DNA from: Achromobacter sp. UMC46
GTDB lineage: Bacteria; Pseudomonadota; Gammaproteobacteria; Burkholderiales; Burkholderiaceae_B
Direction: 5' to 3'
NCBI RefSeq assembly: GCF_014170335.1
Contig: NZ_LZZS01000024.1
Span: 1-64,000, forward strand
Length of the DNA: 64,000 nucleotides
The notes under the pieces are model-generated. The model was not told the DNA's origin, ran no database searches, and saw only the letters and a program-made list of their open reading frames with translations. Both the position numbers and the translations under genes were made by a program. Shown here in pieces: positions 61,382 through 64,000 of the stretch; positions within the stretch are counted from its first letter, which is position 1, and every line of letters starts with the position of its first letter.

Positions 61382-62563
61382 TCAGATCACGCCGTCCTGG
61401 GCCAGTTGCCGCAATTCGGCGGGCGCCAGCCCCAGCATGCCCCCGTAGACGTCGCCGTTGTGTTCGCCGCGTTCCGGCGCCGGCCGCATCTCGCCCGCCC
61501 CGGTCCGGCTCAGTATCATCGGCTGGCCGACGACCGAGATCGGCCCCAGCGCCGGATGCTGGATCTGGCGGCTAAGGTTCAGATGGCGCACCTGCGGGTC
61601 CTCGAATGTCTGGTCCATGCCCAGGATCGGTCCGCACGGCACGCCTTGCTCGTTCATTCGCGCGATCCAATCGGCGGTGTCGCGCGTCGCCGTGCGCTCG
61701 CCGATGGCGGCGTTCAACGCCGTGCGGTGCTTGGCGCGCAACGGCACGGTCAGGAAGCGCTCGTCTTCGATCAGCGCCGGAATCTCCAGGACGCGGCACA
61801 GGCGCGCGTACATGTCGTTGCCCATCGCGGCGATATTCATATAGCCGTCGCGCGTGGGGAAGACGCCTGTCGGGCTGCTGGTGGGATGATCGTTGCCGCT
61901 CTGCCCCGGCACCTCGCCGTTCATCAGCCAGCGCATCGCCTGGAAATCCATCATCCAGACCTGCGATTGCAGCAGCGACGTCTGCACCCACTGGCCCAGC
62001 CCCGACACTTCACGTTCCAGCAAGGCGATGAAAATGCCGATCGCGCAGAACAGGCCCGACGTCAGGTCCGCGATCGGGATGCCCGCCCGCATCGGCCCCC
62101 GGCCGGGTTCGCCGGTGACAGACATCAATCCGCCGATGCCCTGCGCGATCTGGTCCAGGCCGGGACGCCCGGCGTACGGGCCGTCCTGCCCGAAGCCCGA
62201 TACGCTGGCATAGACGATGCGCGGGTTCACCTCGCGTAGCGACTCGTAGTCGATGCCCAGCTTGAACTTCACATTGGGGCGATAGTTCTCGACCACCACG
62301 TCGGCCTGGCGCACCAGGTCCAGGAACAAGGCGCGCCCCTGCGGATGCTTCAGGTTCAGCGTCACGCTGCGCTTGTTGCGGTGGGTGTTCTGGTAGTCGG
62401 CGAACTGCGCCGAGCCGCCCGGCTTGTCGTCCTGTTCGTCGCCCGGCTCTTCGATCTTGATCACCGTCGCGCCCCAGTCCGCGAACTGTCGCACCGCGGC
62501 CGGGCCGGAGCGCACCCGGGTCAGGTCCAGAACCGTGAAACGGCTCAGGGGTTTGGAATCCAT
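61382..62563 (-). CDS. CaiB/BaiF (family III) CoA transferase
   Basis: A 393-residue CoA transferase with catalytic Asp137 (AGRPGLDQIAQGIGGLMSVTG) and N-terminal FADWGATVIKIEEPGDE. It opens the leftward cluster CoA transferase-GntR-crotonase-Bug-nitroreductase. Acid substrate unknown; the crotonase downstream suggests a short unsaturated or branched acid. Confidence 0.88.
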   Translation of the reverse strand: MDSKPLSRFTVLDLTRVRSGPAAVRQFADWGATVIKIEEPGDEQDDKPGGSAQFADYQNTHRNKRSVTLNLKHPQGRALFLDLVRQADVVVENYRPNVKFKLGIDYESLREVNPRIVYASVSGFGQDGPYAGRPGLDQIAQGIGGLMSVTGEPGRGPMRAGIPIADLTSGLFCAIGIFIALLEREVSGLGQWVQTSLLQSQVWMMDFQAMRWLMNGEVPGQSGNDHPTSSPTGVFPTRDGYMNIAAMGNDMYARLCRVLEIPALIEDERFLTVPLRAKHRTALNAAIGERTATRDTADWIARMNEQGVPCGPILGMDQTFEDPQVRHLNLSRQIQHPALGPISVVGQPMILSRTGAGEMRPAPERGEHNGDVYGGMLGLAPAELRQLAQDGVI

Positions 62564-62633
62564 GATTGTCTGCCTCGCGTTTTATTGATCGGAATCCTTG
62601 CCTGCCTGCGCCGGCCGGATCCGTCATTTGTTG

Positions 62634-62646
62634 GATGTTGGACATC
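62634..62646. promoter_or_regulatory. GntR-type operator upstream of the CoA transferase
   Basis: GATGT-TGG-ACATC is a perfect dyad with the GT-N3-AC core typical of FadR-subfamily GntR operators. It sits 71 bp before the CoA transferase start in a 160-bp gap, where the cluster promoter should be. Confidence 0.55.
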
Positions 62647-62723
62647 TTACATCCTGATTTTGGGCAAAACAATCCGCCGATCCGTTCCAGACGGATCGGG
62701 CTTTCCCTAAGGGGTTCGGGCGC

Positions 62724-63158
62724 TCAGCCCAGGTGCGTGTGCCGCTCCTGGCGCTCTTCGACCTGCATTTCAGACAGGCCGTGCAGAATGCCGCAGTCTT
62801 CCGCGTCGGGCCGCGCCGACAGGCAGCGCTGGCGCAATTCGGTCAGTTGCGTCTTCAGCTGCGTCAGTTCGGCGATGCGCTCATCCACGTGCGAGATGTG
62901 CTCGTCGAACAACTCGTTAATGGGGCCGCACCCCGTCTGATGGTTGTCGGCCAGCGACAGGATGGCGCGGATCTCGTCCTGCGTCATGTCCAGCGCCCGG
63001 CAGTTGCGGATCAGGCGCAGCCGTTCCAGATGCGGTTGCCCGTAGCTGCGGTAGTTGTTCAGGCCGCGCTCCGGAGCGGGCAGCAGCCCTTCTTTCTCGT
63101 AGTACCTGACGGTTTCGACGGTGGTGCCCGCCGCGGTAGCCAATTCGCCAATACGCAT
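62724..63158 (-). CDS. cadR: MerR-family Cd(II)/Pb(II)-responsive regulator
   Basis: A 144-residue MerR regulator: N-terminal winged HTH (MRIGELATAAGTTVETVRYYE) and long dimer helix. Metal cysteines Cys77, Cys112 and Cys122 match the CadR/PbrR three-Cys pattern, and the tail ERQERHTHLG contributes His. It is divergent from the P-type ATPase gene and should activate it by untwisting the 19-bp spacer promoter between them. Confidence 0.9.
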   Translation of the reverse strand: MRIGELATAAGTTVETVRYYEKEGLLPAPERGLNNYRSYGQPHLERLRLIRNCRALDMTQDEIRAILSLADNHQTGCGPINELFDEHISHVDERIAELTQLKTQLTELRQRCLSARPDAEDCGILHGLSEMQVEERQERHTHLG

Positions 63159-63195
63159 CGCGCCTCCCTGGATCGCATCCGATTGAATGTTGGGG

Positions 63196-63226
63196 TTGAC
63201 CCTATAGTAACTCCAAGGTGTGGAAT
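63196..63226 (+). promoter_or_regulatory. MerR-type promoter/operator of the metal ATPase
   Basis: TTGACC (-35, 63196-63201), a 19-bp spacer and TGGAAT (-10, 63221-63226). The overlong spacer holds an imperfect dyad (ACCCTATAGT.ACTCCAAGGT). This is the known layout of CadR/PbrR/ZntR-controlled promoters. Confidence 0.75.
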
Positions 63227-63256
63227 ACGGCCATCAGCTTAAAAAAGGCGAAGACG

Positions 63257-64000
63257 ATGTCCCTCCCTCCAGTCAAAAACCACGAATCCCTGCCCGCCGG
63301 ACAAGGCGGCGCCCGCTGCACAGGCGGCGCGCATGACGGGCACGCGCATGGCAAGGCGGGGCACGATCATGACCATGACCATGCCCACGATCACGATCAC
63401 GACCACAAGCATGACCACGCCCAGAACGGCGGCCATCGCCATGCGCAGCCGGAAGCCGCTTGCTGCGGCCACGCGCACGACATGGAGAACCTCTCGCTGT
63501 CCGGCGATGGCGGCGCCACGCTTGCCGCCGGGCCCGGCCAATTGCTGGCGCGCCTGCGCATCGGGCAGATGGACTGCCCTACCGAGGAAACGCTGATCCG
63601 CAAGAAGCTGGACGGCCTGGACGGCGTGCATGCGATGGACTTCAACCTGATGCAGCGCGTGCTGACGGTGGTGCACGCCGAGGGCGCGCTGGACCGCATC
63701 ATGGCCGCCATCAAGTCGCTGGACATGACGCCGGAACCGCTGGCCGACGGCGCGCCCCGCACCCCCGCCCCCGCCGCCAAGCCCGTGAACTGGTGGCTGA
63801 TCGGCGGCTCGGGCGTGTTGGCCGCCTTGTCCGAGTTTTCGCATTTCGCCGGCTGGCCGCTGGGCGTCACGGCGGCGTTCGCCGTGGCCGCCATCCTGGC
63901 TTGCGGCCTTACCACCTACCGCAAGGGCTGGATCGCCGTGCGCAACGGCAACCTCAACATCAATGCGCTGATGAGCATCGCCGTCACCGGCGCAGTCGTG
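63257..64000 (+). CDS. cadA: Heavy-metal-exporting P1B-type ATPase (N-terminal part, runs off the window)
   Basis: The first 248 residues of a Zn/Cd/Pb-exporting P-type ATPase, with no stop before the window edge. The N-terminus is extremely His-rich (HDHDHDHAHDHDHDHKHDHA, about 36-55) with an ACCGHAHD pair. A heavy-metal-associated domain follows (about 95-160) with MDCPTEE in place of the usual CxxC, as in ZntA-type proteins. Membrane helices start near 177 (NWWLIGGSGVLAAL). AAGGCGAAG precedes the ATG. Regulated by the divergent MerR gene. Substrate metal to be decided by parts outside the window. Confidence 0.88.
   Translation, partial: MSLPPVKNHESLPAGQGGARCTGGAHDGHAHGKAGHDHDHDHAHDHDHDHKHDHAQNGGHRHAQPEAACCGHAHDMENLSLSGDGGATLAAGPGQLLARLRIGQMDCPTEETLIRKKLDGLDGVHAMDFNLMQRVLTVVHAEGALDRIMAAIKSLDMTPEPLADGAPRTPAPAAKPVNWWLIGGSGVLAALSEFSHFAGWPLGVTAAFAVAAILACGLTTYRKGWIAVRNGNLNINALMSIAVTGAVV

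Overview
The window is 64 kb of GC-rich, densely coded bacterial chromosome. Three Bug-type solute receptors without transport partners, several CaiB-type CoA transferases, a nadE-glnB pair and the overall codon and base use point to the Alcaligenaceae (Betaproteobacteria), most like Achromobacter or Bordetella. This assignment is inferred from gene content, not from a marker gene. I see no rRNA, tRNA, CRISPR array, insertion sequence or prophage.

Layout. 1-8.2 kb: a gamma-glutamyltransferase and a complete glutathione/peptide ABC importer (gsiBCDA) read leftward, with a divergent LysR regulator. 8.2-14.9 kb: three exported phosphatases (a Tat-type phospholipase C, an alkaline phosphatase-fold lipoprotein with a LamG-like end, and a PhoX) and a small lipoprotein; the phoX promoter carries a clear triple-repeat Pho box. 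15-26.2 kb: a type II secretion system in four blocks of mixed orientation (gspC; gspGHIJKLMN; gspDE; gspF), with a 53-residue gene inserted antisense. The simplest reading is that the secretion system exports the neighbouring phosphatases under phosphate starvation. 26.3-33.9 kb: a lipoprotein hydrolase, then a seven-gene overlapping operon for fatty-acyl modification (desaturase, flavin oxidase, DUF1365, two CFA-type methyltransferases, DUF1295, lipocalin). 34-42 kb: glnB, nadE, an MscM-like channel, argH, a gene-free stretch with two strong terminators (candidate small RNA), and an exported protein built like a phosphoenolpyruvate synthase or glucan dikinase.

42-45.9 kb: a CoA transferase, LysR, Bug receptor and MaoC hydratase cluster. 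46-51.1 kb: a branched-chain 2-oxoacid dehydrogenase operon (E1 alpha, E1 beta, E2, E3). 51.3-62.6 kb: two facing acyl-CoA catabolic clusters. One contains a TetR regulator fused to a degenerate acyl-CoA dehydrogenase; the other contains CoA transferase, GntR, a crotonase-fold protein lacking the usual catalytic glutamates, a Bug receptor and a nitroreductase. 62.7-64 kb: a MerR-type Cd/Pb regulator and the start of a metal-exporting P-type ATPase that runs off the window.

Best candidates for new biology: the Pho-controlled phosphatase/type II secretion module, the TetR-acyl-CoA dehydrogenase fusion, the exported dikinase-like protein, and the orphan minus-strand terminator upstream of it. 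Sequence similarity searches were not available; family names rest on motifs read by eye.
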